Below, one piece after another: positions 22,243 through 31,080 of a stretch of 64,000 bases of DNA. Origin of the DNA: Pseudarthrobacter psychrotolerans. GTDB lineage: Bacteria; Actinomycetota; Actinomycetes; Actinomycetales; Micrococcaceae. Below the pieces are notes generated by a model. The model had not been told where the DNA came from, ran no database searches, and worked only from the letters and a program-made list of their open reading frames with translations. The stretch is taken from contig NZ_CP047898.1 in NCBI RefSeq assembly GCF_009911795.1, forward strand, positions 2,046,001 through 2,110,000. The letters run 5' to 3'. Position 1 is the stretch's first letter. Each line of letters begins with the position of its first letter. The position numbers and the translations under genes were made by a program.

Positions 22243-22494
22243 ATGGACAAGTTCTTCAGCATCGTCAGGGGCTTCGGCCTGAAACGTGGACCCCAAAGCT
22301 GGCTGGGCGGTGTGTGCGGCGGAATCGCAGCAAAGCTCAACGTGGATGTGGCATTTGTACGGATCGCTTTCCTGGTCTTCTGCCTCCTCCCCGGACCCGC
22401 CGTGGTCCTGTACATCGCGGCCTGGCTGGTCCTTCCTGACCAGCGGGACTCCATCCCGTTGCAGAACTTCCTGGACCGCCGCTCCATCAACTGA
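22243..22494 (+). CDS. PspC domain protein, short form
   Basis: An 83-residue stand-alone PspC domain protein: GPQSWLGGVCGGIAAKLNVD then VAFVRIAFLVFCLLPGPAVV and YIAAWLVLPDQRD, the classical PspC layout with one strong membrane helix. It is the last gene of the three-gene operon and is followed by a strong terminator. PspC proteins are known as phage-shock or toxin-binding membrane sensors in other bacteria; the partner here is unknown. Confidence 0.9.
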   Translation: MDKFFSIVRGFGLKRGPQSWLGGVCGGIAAKLNVDVAFVRIAFLVFCLLPGPAVVLYIAAWLVLPDQRDSIPLQNFLDRRSIN

Positions 22495-22512
22495 CACCCT
22501 GCCAGAACCTCA

Positions 22513-22558
22513 AGGCCCCCGCTCCCTCGGAATCGTTCCCGGAGCGGGGGCCTTTCTG
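22513..22558 (+). terminator. Rho-independent terminator of PspC operon
   Basis: The stem AAGGCCCCCGCTCC / GGAGCGGGGGCCTT, with a loop of about 16 nt, is followed by TCTGCTG. It lies just after the short PspC gene. Confidence 0.85.
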
Positions 22559-22601
22559 CTGTCATGGTCCTTGCCATGGAACGGGGCCTTTTGTAACCGG
22601 T

Positions 22602-22632
22602 TTGTGTCGTAACGCACACTGCCGACTACAAT
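22602..22632 (+). promoter_or_regulatory. Candidate pfkA promoter
   Basis: TTGTGT (22602) and TACAAT (22627) are separated by 19 nt, giving a good -10 and a moderate -35, about 60 nt upstream of the pfkA start. Pattern-based only. Confidence 0.4.
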
Positions 22633-22695
22633 CTAGGTGAGCTCAGCGTGGCGCTCTGCCTGTTTACACCTTCACACCAGGATTTGAGCCGAGAC

Positions 22696-23721
22696 ATGAA
22701 AATTGGAATTCTTACCAGCGGCGGCGACTGCCCCGGACTGAACGCTGTCATCCGCGGAGCCGTCCTCAAGGGCATCGCCATCCACGGCCACGAATTCGTG
22801 GGGTTCCTTGACGGCTGGCGCGGCGTCGTCGAAGGCGACATCATCGACATCCCCCGCACCATGGTCCGCGGCATCGCCAAACAGGGCGGCACCATCCTGG
22901 GCACCTCCCGCACCAACCCCTTTGAAAACGGCGGCGGCCCCGAGGTCATCAAGGCCCACATGGACCGCCTCGGCATCGACGCCATCATCGCGATCGGCGG
23001 CGAGGGAACCTTGGCCGCGGCCAAACGCCTCACGGACGCCGGCCTCAAGATTGTGGGCGTCCCCAAGACCGTGGACAACGACCTCGACGCCACGGACTAC
23101 ACCTTCGGTTTCGACACGGCCGTGCAGATCGCCACCGAGGCCATCGACCGGCTTCGAACCACCGGCGAGTCCCACCACCGCTGCATGATCGCCGAGGTCA
23201 TGGGCCGCCACGTGGGCTGGATCGCCCTGCACGCGGGCATGGCCGCCGGCGCCCACGCCATCCTAATCCCCGAGCAGAAGGTCAGCATCGAGCAGATCAC
23301 CGAATGGGTCCAGGAAGCCCACGACCGTGGCCGCGCACCGCTGATTGTTGTGGCCGAGGGCTTCGTTCCGGACCACATGGAGTCCCCGCACTCCGAGCGC
23401 GGCCTGGACACGTTCGGCCGGCCACGCCTCGGCGGCATCGCGGACCAGCTCGCCCCCGAGATCGAAGCCCGCACCGGCATCGAGACCCGTGCCACGACCC
23501 TGGGGCACATCCAGCGCGGCGGCGTCCCGTCCGCGTTCGACCGTGTGCTCGCAACCCGGCTGGGCATGGCGGCGATCGACTCCGTGGTGGAGGGCTACTG
23601 GGGCACCATGGTGGCACTCAAGGGCACCGACATCGAACACGTGAGCTTCGACAAGGCCCTGGGCCAGCTGAAGACGGTTCCGCAGAACCGCTACGACGAG
23701 GCTGCGGTCCTCTTCGGCTGA
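22696..23721 (+). CDS. pfkA: 6-phosphofructokinase
   Basis: Phosphorylates fructose 6-phosphate in glycolysis; 341 residues. The start ATG 22696 gives MKIGILTSGGDCPGLNAVIR. The phosphoryl-donor site reads IGGEGTLAAAKRL, with Gly at the position (104 in E. coli) that favours ATP, while VPKTVDNDLDATD carries Lys at position 124, as in pyrophosphate-dependent enzymes. MGRHVGWIALHAG and GHIQRGGVPSAFDR follow. This Gly/Lys combination is found in actinobacterial group III enzymes. ATP use is the better guess. Confidence 0.93.
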   Translation: MKIGILTSGGDCPGLNAVIRGAVLKGIAIHGHEFVGFLDGWRGVVEGDIIDIPRTMVRGIAKQGGTILGTSRTNPFENGGGPEVIKAHMDRLGIDAIIAIGGEGTLAAAKRLTDAGLKIVGVPKTVDNDLDATDYTFGFDTAVQIATEAIDRLRTTGESHHRCMIAEVMGRHVGWIALHAGMAAGAHAILIPEQKVSIEQITEWVQEAHDRGRAPLIVVAEGFVPDHMESPHSERGLDTFGRPRLGGIADQLAPEIEARTGIETRATTLGHIQRGGVPSAFDRVLATRLGMAAIDSVVEGYWGTMVALKGTDIEHVSFDKALGQLKTVPQNRYDEAAVLFG

Positions 23722-23752
23722 GCAGCTTGGCTGTGCTGGGTAGGCTGGGGAT

Positions 23753-24475
23753 ATGACTCTTGACCCCGGTTCCGCCGCCATCATCCAGCTCGCGTGGGCC
23801 CGGCACCTGGGGCTCGACGACGGCGCTTTCGCTGCGTCGCTGAGTTCCGGCGAGCGGATGGTCAGGGCCGACGACACCGCAGAGACTGTGGAGTTCGTCA
23901 GGCTCTTCGGCAGCTCGGCACTGGTGGGACCTCAATGGGTCATTGACGCCGCCGCCGGAATTCCGGACGAGGAGATGGCCCAGCATGTAACCCTCCTGAC
24001 CCTGACCCGATCCTACGGAGGCCACGGCCTGGGCGCAGCGGCGTTGTTCTTCGCCGACGACCTGCCCCTGCGCCAGCCCTCCGAAGAGCTCACCGTGTCC
24101 CACGGAAACCCTGAGGCCATCGAGCTCGAGGGCCTGTGCCCGCCGGACGACGTCAACGAAGTGCACCTGTCCGACCTCGAGCACCGGTATACAATCCTCC
24201 ACGAGGTGGACGGACGGCGTCTTCCGGTGGCGTGCGGTGCCTACGGGGAATGGGAAGGACTTCTCGCGCAGATGGGAGTCCTGGTGGACCCCGAATGGCG
24301 GCGCCGCGGACTGGGATCCGTGGCAGCATCGATCGCCGCCCACGAGGCCCTGGCGGCGGGCCTTACGGTCCAGTGGCGCGCCGAAGTCAGCAACACCGGG
24401 GCGGTGGCCCTGGCCAGGCAGCTGGGCCTGTCCGCCGGCGGCATCCAGACCAGCGTGCACCTGGCGCACCGTTAG
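23753..24475 (+). CDS. GNAT-family N-acetyltransferase
   Basis: A 240-residue protein. The C-terminal GNAT fold contains AQMGVLVDPEWRRRGLGSVAA (acetyl-CoA pyrophosphate loop RRRGLG) and AEVSNTGAVALARQLGLSAG. The N-terminal part, about 130 residues, is not recognised; it has a hydrophobic core and a region GGHGLGAAALFFADDLPLR. It lies 31 nt after pfkA and may be read through from it, though no functional link is obvious. The substrate is unknown. Confidence 0.8.
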   Translation: MTLDPGSAAIIQLAWARHLGLDDGAFAASLSSGERMVRADDTAETVEFVRLFGSSALVGPQWVIDAAAGIPDEEMAQHVTLLTLTRSYGGHGLGAAALFFADDLPLRQPSEELTVSHGNPEAIELEGLCPPDDVNEVHLSDLEHRYTILHEVDGRRLPVACGAYGEWEGLLAQMGVLVDPEWRRRGLGSVAASIAAHEALAAGLTVQWRAEVSNTGAVALARQLGLSAGGIQTSVHLAHR

Positions 24476-24513
24476 GGTCGCCAGGGACAGGTGCTGAAAA
24501 GATGACCTGCCTG

Positions 24514-26022
24514 TCAGCCGGCCGCGGGGACCTCCGCCTCAGCATCGTCCCCGGGTTGGGGAATGGGCTGAGGCTTCGCGAAAAACGCTACTGTCAGCGC
24601 ACCGACGAGAAGCACTGCCGCCGGCAACAGGACGGACTGGCCCATCGCCGTCGCGAACGGTGCGTGCAGCACCTGCGGCAGGGCCGCACCAAAGCCTTCA
24701 GTGGACGCCGCCTGTCCGGGCGGCAGGGGCGGGAATTCGGCCGCAATACGGGCCTGGATCAGTGCAGCCATGGCGGCCGCCCCCAGCACCGAACCGATCT
24801 GTCGGCTGGTATTGAAAACACCCGAGCCGGCACCCGCCTGGCGTGGCGCCAGATTTCGCGTGGTGGCATTGGCGATCGGCCCGAAGATGCAGGCCATGCC
24901 CAGGCCCTGAACCGCACTCGGCAGAAGGAACATCCAGACAGGGGTATCGGGCGTCATTAGCACCGAAGTCCAGTAGATGGCCAGGGTGAAAAGCAGCATC
25001 CCGGCCACTGCAAACCAGCGCGGATTGACGCGGTCAATAAGCTTGCCCACGATGGGCGACAACGCACCGGTGAGGACGGCCATCGGAATCAGCAACAGGG
25101 CAGACTGCGTGGGAGTCAGCCCCAATGCGACCTGGTAAAAAATCATGGAAGCCAACGGGTAGGCCGTGATGGAGAAGCCCACCACGGTTATTCCTGCGTT
25201 TCCCAGCGCGAAGTTCCGGTCCCGGAACAGGCCCAGCGGAAGCAAGGGTTCGCCGCCTCTACGCTCGAGCCACCACTGCCAGCCGATGAACACGGCCATC
25301 ACCACAACGCCGGCGATGATCAGGCCCCAAACCGTGAACGGGCCGCCATCAATGGTCCCCCACTTGTACGTCTGGCCTTCCTGTATCCCGAACACGATCA
25401 GGAACATGGCAACGGCGCTCAGGAGCACCCCCAGCACATCGAAGGAGTGGCTGTGCGTTTTCAGTTCCGGAACGTTGCGCATCACCAGCAGGAACGCCAC
25501 GATGCCGATGGGCACATTGATGAAGAAAATCCACTCCCAGCCAAGGGAGTCAACCAGGACACCGCCGAGGATGGGCCCCACCAGGATGGCCATGCCCGCT
25601 GTGGCACCCCACAGCCCCATGGCCGCGCCGCGGCGGTCCGGCGGGAAGATGCGGGTAATCACCGCCATGGTCTGGGGCGTCATCAGGGCACCGCCCACCC
25701 CTTGCACGGTCCGGGCCAGGATGAGGATCGCTATGTCGCCGGACAGCCCACACCACAGGGACGCGAGTGTAAATACCGCCAGACCCGCAATGTAGACCCT
25801 TTTCGGCCCGAACCGGTCCCCCAGACGCCCGGCAATCAACAGGAGCACGGCGTAGGACAGCAGGTACGCGCTGGTAACCCAGACGACGGCCGTGATGTCG
25901 GCGTCGAGCGCCTTTCCGATACTGGGGTTGGCCACGAATACGATGGTGGTGTCGATCAGGATCATGAAGAACCCCACGACCAGCGACCACAAAGCCAACC
26001 AAGGCCTGGCTACAGTTTCCAT
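24514..26022 (-). CDS. MFS multidrug exporter, DHA2 (EmrB/QacA) family
   Basis: A 502-residue proton-driven exporter with about 14 predicted transmembrane helices. The N-terminal part shows VGFFMILIDTTIVFVANPSI and the motif A loop GRLGDRFGPKRVYIAG; motif C is represented by AILVGPILGGVLVDSLGWEW. DHA2 proteins usually export cationic dyes, antibiotics or biocides; the substrate here cannot be assigned. It lies 51 nt downstream of the ankyrin gene on the same strand and may be cotranscribed. No TetR-type regulator is adjacent. Confidence 0.9.
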   Translation of the reverse strand: METVARPWLALWSLVVGFFMILIDTTIVFVANPSIGKALDADITAVVWVTSAYLLSYAVLLLIAGRLGDRFGPKRVYIAGLAVFTLASLWCGLSGDIAILILARTVQGVGGALMTPQTMAVITRIFPPDRRGAAMGLWGATAGMAILVGPILGGVLVDSLGWEWIFFINVPIGIVAFLLVMRNVPELKTHSHSFDVLGVLLSAVAMFLIVFGIQEGQTYKWGTIDGGPFTVWGLIIAGVVVMAVFIGWQWWLERRGGEPLLPLGLFRDRNFALGNAGITVVGFSITAYPLASMIFYQVALGLTPTQSALLLIPMAVLTGALSPIVGKLIDRVNPRWFAVAGMLLFTLAIYWTSVLMTPDTPVWMFLLPSAVQGLGMACIFGPIANATTRNLAPRQAGAGSGVFNTSRQIGSVLGAAAMAALIQARIAAEFPPLPPGQAASTEGFGAALPQVLHAPFATAMGQSVLLPAAVLLVGALTVAFFAKPQPIPQPGDDAEAEVPAAG

Positions 26023-26073
26023 GCGAATCCTCTGACTATGGTGGAGCGCCGGTGGTTGCTCAGTGTGGAAAGG

Positions 26074-26496
26074 CTACCCCAGCAGATCGAGGATATCTGT
26101 GCGGGCGAACATCTGCGCGGCAGCCCGGGCGGAGGGACTGCCGGCGTCGGGATCCGCACCGGCGTCCAACAGCACCCGGGACACGTCTGTGTACCCCTTG
26201 AATGCTGCACCCGCCAAGGGGGTCTGGCCGCGGTCGTTGGCCGTGTTGGCCTCACCGCCGCGTTCAAGGATCAGTTGCACCGTCTCCGCGTGTCCGTGGT
26301 AGGCGGCCAGCATCAGCAGGGAATCCCCGGCCGCGTTGGTCATGGTGGCCGGGACCCCGGCGTCCAGATAGGTGCGCAGGAGCCCGGCGTCCCCCTCCCG
26401 GGCAGCCTGGAAGAGCCGGTGGGCCAAAGCCACGGCCTCGTCGTCGGGTGAAGTGGCGTCGGGTTTGGCGGCGTCCGGTGCAGTGTTCTCGGTCAT
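26074..26496 (-). CDS. Ankyrin-repeat protein
   Basis: A 140-residue cytoplasmic protein with three to four ankyrin repeats: GDAGLLRTYLDAGVPATMTN, AGDSLLMLAAYHGHAETVQL, RGQTPLAGAAFKGYTDVSRV, then LLDAGADPDAGSPSARAAAQ. The first 30 residues are acidic and disordered. The partner is unknown. The ATG overlaps the stop codon of ygfZ by one base (TGATG), so the two are translationally coupled. Confidence 0.88.
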   Translation of the reverse strand: MTENTAPDAAKPDATSPDDEAVALAHRLFQAAREGDAGLLRTYLDAGVPATMTNAAGDSLLMLAAYHGHAETVQLILERGGEANTANDRGQTPLAGAAFKGYTDVSRVLLDAGADPDAGSPSARAAAQMFARTDILDLLG

Positions 26497-27578
26497 CAGC
26501 GGGTCCCCCTCAGGAATCCAGTCTGGCGCCCCACTACCTGGCCGGCGTCGGGAGCGACAATTACTTCCTGGGCAGCAATGTAAGGCTCCTCGCCGTCCAG
26601 CACGGTCAGCATTTCATCCGGTGCGACGGACCGCTTAATAACAGCCAGCGCCACCGGGCCCATTTCATAGTGCTGGGCAACGGACGTTACGGTCCCGACC
26701 TTCCGCTCGCCGAGCATGACCTGGCTGCCGGGCGCCGGCATGGTGTGCTGCGACCCGTCCAGCTGCAGGAACACCAGGCGCCGCGGCGGATGGCCCAGGT
26801 TGTGCACACGGGCGATGGTCTCCTGGCCCTTGTAGCAGCCCTTGGACAGGTGCACGGCGGTACGGAGCAGGTCCAGTTCGTGCGGAATGGTTTTGTCGTC
26901 GGTTTCCGCGCCCAGCCTGGGGCGCCACGCAGCGATGCGGAGGGCTTCGGCGGCCATCACACCGGCGAGTGGGCGGTCCGCCAAGGTTTCCTCGAGTTCA
27001 GCGACCGGCACCAGGTACTCGATCCACGGCCGCTCCAGTCCGGGGTGCCCTTCTTCGGGAACCACCGCGTAGGAGTACCCCCCGGCGCCGACGTGCGGCC
27101 AAGGATCCCGCCAGGCCAGCAGTCCGGACCATTCCTCCACAGTCTTGGTGGACCCGAGCACGGCCCAGTCGGCGGAGACGTCGGTGACCTCGACGCGAAG
27201 CATGAACTTCATTTTGTTCAGCCACTCGGCCAGCGGTGCAGCCTCGGCGGCCTCAACAATGAGCCAGGTGGTCCCGCCGTCGTCCACTACGCGGGCGTCA
27301 AACTCGATCCGGCCCTGGACACTCAACAGCAGCAACTCGCTTGACTCGCCCGGCTGCAGGCCGGTGACCTGCTGGGAAGACAGGGTGTTCAGCCAGGTCA
27401 GCCGGTCCGGACCGCTGACCGTCACCACGCCGCGGTGGGAGAGGTCGACGACGGCGGTACCGGCTGCGAGGGCGCGCTGCTCACGCAGCGGCTCACCGTA
27501 GTGGGATGCGACGCCGGCGTCCGCACCGGTGGCCTCGACGGCGCCGGGGCGCGACAGGAGGGGGCTGGGAGTAGTCAT
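26496..27578 (-). CDS. ygfZ: Folate-binding Fe-S cluster repair protein YgfZ
   Basis: A 360-residue GcvT-like protein that uses tetrahydrofolate in assembly or repair of some Fe-S enzymes. The family signature K-G-C-Y-x-G-Q-E is present as LSKGCYKGQETIARVHNLG. The N-terminal half has VVDLSHRGVVTVSGPDRLTW and LNTLSSQQV, typical of the aminomethyltransferase fold. It lacks glycine-cleavage partners nearby, which agrees with YgfZ over GcvT. Coupled to the ankyrin gene. Confidence 0.9.
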   Translation of the reverse strand: MTTPSPLLSRPGAVEATGADAGVASHYGEPLREQRALAAGTAVVDLSHRGVVTVSGPDRLTWLNTLSSQQVTGLQPGESSELLLLSVQGRIEFDARVVDDGGTTWLIVEAAEAAPLAEWLNKMKFMLRVEVTDVSADWAVLGSTKTVEEWSGLLAWRDPWPHVGAGGYSYAVVPEEGHPGLERPWIEYLVPVAELEETLADRPLAGVMAAEALRIAAWRPRLGAETDDKTIPHELDLLRTAVHLSKGCYKGQETIARVHNLGHPPRRLVFLQLDGSQHTMPAPGSQVMLGERKVGTVTSVAQHYEMGPVALAVIKRSVAPDEMLTVLDGEEPYIAAQEVIVAPDAGQVVGRQTGFLRGTR

Positions 27579-27614
27579 ATGTGGGGAACGTCCTTAGGTC
27601 AGTGGGTATTCCGG

Positions 27615-28337
27615 TCAGCGGTATTCCGGGTTCTCGAAGTCGAAGCGTGTTCCGGCTTTCCATTCTTCAGGAAGATTGCCGTACGCGGGAATCCCGCCGG
27701 CGTCCTTGAGCATCCGGGCGAAATGCAGCAGGTTCCAGGTCATAAACGTGGTGTTGCGGTTGGTGAAGTCGGATTCGGGGCCGCCGGAGCCTTCGTCGAG
27801 ATAGCTTGGGCCGGGGCCAACCGGGCCGATCCAGCCGGCGTCGGCCTGCGGCGGGATGGTGAAGCCGACGTGCTGCAGGCTGTACAGCACGTTCATGGAG
27901 CAGTGCTTGATGCCGTCCTCGTTGCCGGTGATCAGGCAGCCGCCAACCTTGGGGTAGAAGACCCACTGGCCCTTGTGGTTGAGTTCCCCCGAATGGGCGT
28001 AGAGCCGTTCGATCAGCTTCTTGGTCTGGGAGGAGTTGTCACCCAGCCAGATGGGACCGGCAACCACCACAATGTCGGCTTCTTCGACAGCCGGGTAGAG
28101 GTCCGGCCACTCATCGGACGGCCAGCCGTGCTCGGTCATGTCGGGGTAAACACCGCTGGCAATGTCGTGATCGACAGTCCTGATCACTCGGGTGCTGACG
28201 CCCTGCTTCTCCATGATGAAGCGGCTGACGTTGATCAGGCCCTCGGTGTTGCTGGTCTCCGGTGACCGTTTGAGGGTCCCGTTGAAGAACACAGCCCTGA
28301 GGTCGCTGTAATCCGTGGAGTCCTGCGGTGCAGCCAT
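27615..28337 (-). CDS. NAD(P)H-dependent FMN reductase (flavodoxin-like)
   Basis: A 240-residue flavoprotein of the NADPH-dependent FMN reductase family. The start ATG 28337 (MAAPQDSTDYSDLRAVFFNG) is favoured by AAGGAG 4 nt upstream. The phosphate-binding loop FFNGTLKRSPETSNTEGL and the FMN-contacting ADIVVVAGPIWLGDNSSQTK are present, with a later KVGGCLITGNEDGIKHC. The electron acceptor is unknown. The gene stands alone between ygfZ and nitrobindin on the same strand. Confidence 0.85.
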   Translation of the reverse strand: MAAPQDSTDYSDLRAVFFNGTLKRSPETSNTEGLINVSRFIMEKQGVSTRVIRTVDHDIASGVYPDMTEHGWPSDEWPDLYPAVEEADIVVVAGPIWLGDNSSQTKKLIERLYAHSGELNHKGQWVFYPKVGGCLITGNEDGIKHCSMNVLYSLQHVGFTIPPQADAGWIGPVGPGPSYLDEGSGGPESDFTNRNTTFMTWNLLHFARMLKDAGGIPAYGNLPEEWKAGTRFDFENPEYR

Positions 28338-28412
28338 GACGCTCCTTTGATTCACTCGTGCGTGAAGCCCAGGATGCCAAGTCTACTGAGGATCGGTGGC
28401 GCGGCAGGGCCC

Positions 28413-29027
28413 TCAGGAAACCTTTTTCAGGAAAGCCGAGGCGTGCGCTTCGAGGCCCTTGCCGGGCTGTGATGTGCCGCCGGCTGCCACATCCCAGCGC
28501 CAGAGCAGGTTGCCGTCCACCAGGCCGAAGATCCGGGTCGCCGCGCTGTAGTCCTTGGAATGGCTGCCGCGCATCACCATGTCCGTAGTGAGCTGGACCT
28601 GCGGGCCCTTGATCTGCCCGTAGTACAGCTCAGAGATCCCGCCGGGATGTGAGATGGACACCGAGATATCGAACCCGCCGTCTTTATTGCGCAGCGCTTC
28701 GACTTCGTCGGCGCTCTTGAGTGCGGGAACAATATCGGCCGGAATCAGGCCCGGTCCGCCGTCGGCATCAAGCTGTTTGCGCTCCAGCGCCCAAAAACCG
28801 GTCTCAACTGTCAGCGGCCGCAGGCGTGTGCCGTCGTCGTCAGTTAACCAGCTCTCCGCGCGGTACTGAAGATACGGCAGGCCGTTGTGCGTGAAGGACA
28901 CATGCTGGAGGAAGTGCTCCGAGTCCTCGTCCCCGCTGCCGAGCCGGCCGCTGCCTTCCCACTCACCAATGAGCCAGGAAAGCGGAACAAGTTCCGGTGT
29001 CAGGTCTGTAGGAATTTCTATCGGCAC
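28413..29027 (-). CDS. Nitrobindin-like heme-binding beta-barrel protein
   Basis: A 204-residue protein of the FABP-like THAP4/nitrobindin family (DUF1794). The N-terminal motif LSWLIGEWEGSGRLG matches the GxWxGxG strand, followed by QHVSFTHNGLPYLQYRAESW. A C-terminal His in GKGLEAHASAFLKK is the likely axial heme ligand. Family members bind ferric heme and react with NO or peroxynitrite. Length is slightly above the usual 160-200. No operon partner is evident. Confidence 0.88.
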   Translation of the reverse strand: MPIEIPTDLTPELVPLSWLIGEWEGSGRLGSGDEDSEHFLQHVSFTHNGLPYLQYRAESWLTDDDGTRLRPLTVETGFWALERKQLDADGGPGLIPADIVPALKSADEVEALRNKDGGFDISVSISHPGGISELYYGQIKGPQVQLTTDMVMRGSHSKDYSAATRIFGLVDGNLLWRWDVAAGGTSQPGKGLEAHASAFLKKVS

Positions 29028-29066
29028 GGCAATTACCTCAGGAAAATGCTAGCTCGTTGAACGGGT

Positions 29067-29180
29067 TTACTTCTGGCCTTTGAAAAGGCGGTAAACCACA
29101 AAGCCGGCGAACCAGGCCATGGACAGGCTGGCGATGCCGAGCAGGACGAGGAAGAAGAATTCAAATGCAAGTACGGACAT
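29067..29180 (-). CDS. Small single-helix membrane protein (37 aa)
   Basis: A 37-residue open frame beginning MSVLAFEFFFLVLLGIASLS and ending VVYRLFKGQK before a TAA stop. One strong transmembrane helix is followed by a short basic tail, giving a probable tail-in topology. It sits 17 nt upstream of nothing else small and 39 nt from the nitrobindin gene, between same-strand genes. Function unknown; the hydrophobic pattern and basic end argue for a real gene. Confidence 0.6.
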   Translation of the reverse strand: MSVLAFEFFFLVLLGIASLSMAWFAGFVVYRLFKGQK

Positions 29181-29197
29181 GATGTCATCCTAACCGG

Positions 29198-29965
29198 TTA
29201 GTAGATGAGTAGTTTGTCTATGAAGTAAGCCAGGGAGCCCACGGCCGAAACCGGTGCAAGCCCCATGCTAACCGCAGCCAACAGATTCAGCGGACCGCCG
29301 CGGAGTGTTACGAGGCGGCGGAAGCTGACCAGTACGGCGCCCACCACAACGCCGAAGATCGCCGCGGGCAGGACAGCAATGTCGGAGAAGACCAGGCCGG
29401 CGAGCGGCCCGGCAAGTCCTGCCATCACGATGCCGAGGGGGGCCACGATGCTGTCCGGCCATCGGATCAGGCCGGCCAACAGTGCCACCGCAGCGCTGAC
29501 GGCTGCCACCAGGAGCATCTCGCGGACGCCGTTGAAGCGCCCGCCGGCGATCCAGCCTGCTCCCAGGCAGGAGAGGAGCACACCGGCGCAGCAGCCCAGG
29601 GTGGATTCAAGCCGTTGGGCCTGGCCTGTACCCCGGATGAGCTGCACTACAAACACGGCCATCATGCCCAGCGCCATGAAGGCCGGCGTCCAGTCCAGGA
29701 AACCCGGGGCGGGGACAAAGCCGGCAGCGAGCGCCGATCCGACGCCGGGCAGTCCAATAACCGCTGCCAGGGTCTTCTTCGCGGGGATACGGAGGAAGTG
29801 AGGCCAGCCGATGCCTACCGCCACGGCAATCACCGCGGCGACGCCGACAAGTGCCTCGCGTGAGACGTATACGCCGGCGATGATCGCCACGAGACCCGCC
29901 ACTCCGACGACACCGATGGCCCAGGAGCCCAGTGACTTTGCCGGGGCCTGCACCTCGGCGGTCAT
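29198..29965 (-). CDS. Multi-pass membrane protein of unknown function
   Basis: A 255-residue protein from ATG 29965 (MTAEVQAPAKSLGSWAIGVV); an in-frame ATG at 30022 would add 19 residues and cannot be excluded because neither has a strong ribosome binding site. About eight hydrophobic helices are predicted, for example VVGVAGLVAIIAGVYVSREA, FMALGMMAVFVVQLIRG and VAAVSAAVALLAGLIRW. No transporter motif or catalytic residue is recognised. Similar hypothetical permease-like proteins are common in Micrococcaceae. Confidence 0.7.
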   Translation of the reverse strand: MTAEVQAPAKSLGSWAIGVVGVAGLVAIIAGVYVSREALVGVAAVIAVAVGIGWPHFLRIPAKKTLAAVIGLPGVGSALAAGFVPAPGFLDWTPAFMALGMMAVFVVQLIRGTGQAQRLESTLGCCAGVLLSCLGAGWIAGGRFNGVREMLLVAAVSAAVALLAGLIRWPDSIVAPLGIVMAGLAGPLAGLVFSDIAVLPAAIFGVVVGAVLVSFRRLVTLRGGPLNLLAAVSMGLAPVSAVGSLAYFIDKLLIY

Positions 29966-30314
29966 CGGGGACCCGGCCGGCCGGTTCGCGGTGGCTTCGA
30001 CTCTGCACTCAATTCGTGGCATCCCATTCTGGCTGTGGACCCGGCGGCTCTGCCGACCGCGTCAGGGCGTTCTGCCCCACGGCTCAATCCTGCCTTATAT
30101 GACCCGGATATGTCGCAAAACGAAGGTTTGGAGGGGCCGAATCAGTGCCGTCGCGCGGGCCGATGGGTATACTCAAAGTTCAGCTACGCTTCCTGCAACG
30201 GTTGCCGGCCGGATAGATCCTTAGTCGGCCAAGACCGCTGCAAATGAGATAGTACCGGCCGGTGAAAACCCGGTTCAGTCGCCCGAAGATGCGCGGACGC
30301 CCCTTGGAGGAACA
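29966..30314 (+). promoter_or_regulatory. glnR upstream region
   Basis: About 350 nt separate the divergent membrane protein gene and glnR. A TATACT hexamer at 30168-30173 is the best -10-like element but has no good -35. GGAGG at 30306-30310, close before the glnR ATG, is a good ribosome binding site. No GlnR-type operator could be identified with confidence and no gene was seen. Confidence 0.3.
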
Positions 30315-31013
30315 ATGTCGCACATCCTGCTATTGACGAACAGCACCGGTTCATCGGTAGACATTCTGCCTGCCCTGGAATTGCTGAACCACCGCGTGCA
30401 CATCCTCGCCGCGGAACCCACAGCCCTGCTGGAGACCGACCCCTGCGATATTGTGCTCCTGGACGCCCGCAAGGACCTGGTGGGCGCCCGCTCCCTCACC
30501 CAGTTGCTGAAAGCCACCGGCCTGAGCGCACCCTTGGTCCTGATCCTGACCGAAGGCGGCATGGCCGCTGTTTCGTCGGCCTGGGCAGTAGATGACATCG
30601 TGCTCGATTCAGCCGGTCCCGCCGAAGTGGAAGCCCGCATCAGGCTCTCCGTAGCGCGGGCTGTGCCGGACAAGGATGACGCCCCCACGGAGATCCGCGC
30701 GGCGGGTGTGGTCATCGATGAGGCCAGCTACACCGCCCGCGTCAACGGAGCGCCCCTGAACCTGACATTCAAGGAATTCGAACTCCTCAAATACCTGGCC
30801 CAGCACCCCGGCCGCGTCTTCACCCGTCAGCAGCTGCTCACCGAGGTGTGGGGCTATGACTACTACGGCGGCACGCGCACCGTGGATGTCCACGTCCGGC
30901 GGCTGCGCGCCAAACTCGGCGCCGACCACGAAAACCTGATCAGCACCGTCCGGAACGTCGGCTACCGCCTGACCCTGGTGCGGCAGCAGGAAGACGAACT
31001 GACGGAAGCCTGA
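30315..31013 (+). CDS. glnR: GlnR-type nitrogen response regulator (orphan OmpR family)
   Basis: A 232-residue OmpR/PhoB-type regulator. The receiver is atypical, beginning [20 protein letters not shown] with no acidic pocket at the N-terminus, but retaining an Asp in [17 protein letters not shown]. The DNA-binding winged helix reads [20 protein letters not shown] and [20 protein letters not shown]. These match the actinobacterial GlnR, which controls ammonium assimilation genes and has no cognate kinase. No kinase gene is adjacent. The glnR-mshD neighbourhood is known in other actinobacteria. Confidence 0.9.
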   Translation: MSHILLLTNSTGSSVDILPALELLNHRVHILAAEPTALLETDPCDIVLLDARKDLVGARSLTQLLKATGLSAPLVLILTEGGMAAVSSAWAVDDIVLDSAGPAEVEARIRLSVARAVPDKDDAPTEIRAAGVVIDEASYTARVNGAPLNLTFKEFELLKYLAQHPGRVFTRQQLLTEVWGYDYYGGTRTVDVHVRRLRAKLGADHENLISTVRNVGYRLTLVRQQEDELTEA

Positions 31014-31040
31014 CACCGTTCTAACAGCATTTGAATGCAG

Positions 31041-31080
31041 CAACAGCCCCGGACCACTGGTCCGGGGCTGTTGCTGTCTT
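31041..31080 (+). terminator. Terminator after glnR
   Basis: The perfect 15-bp stem CAACAGCCCCGGACC / GGTCCGGGGCTGTTG has a 3-nt loop and is followed by CTGTCTT. It lies 27 nt after the glnR stop. Confidence 0.88.
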
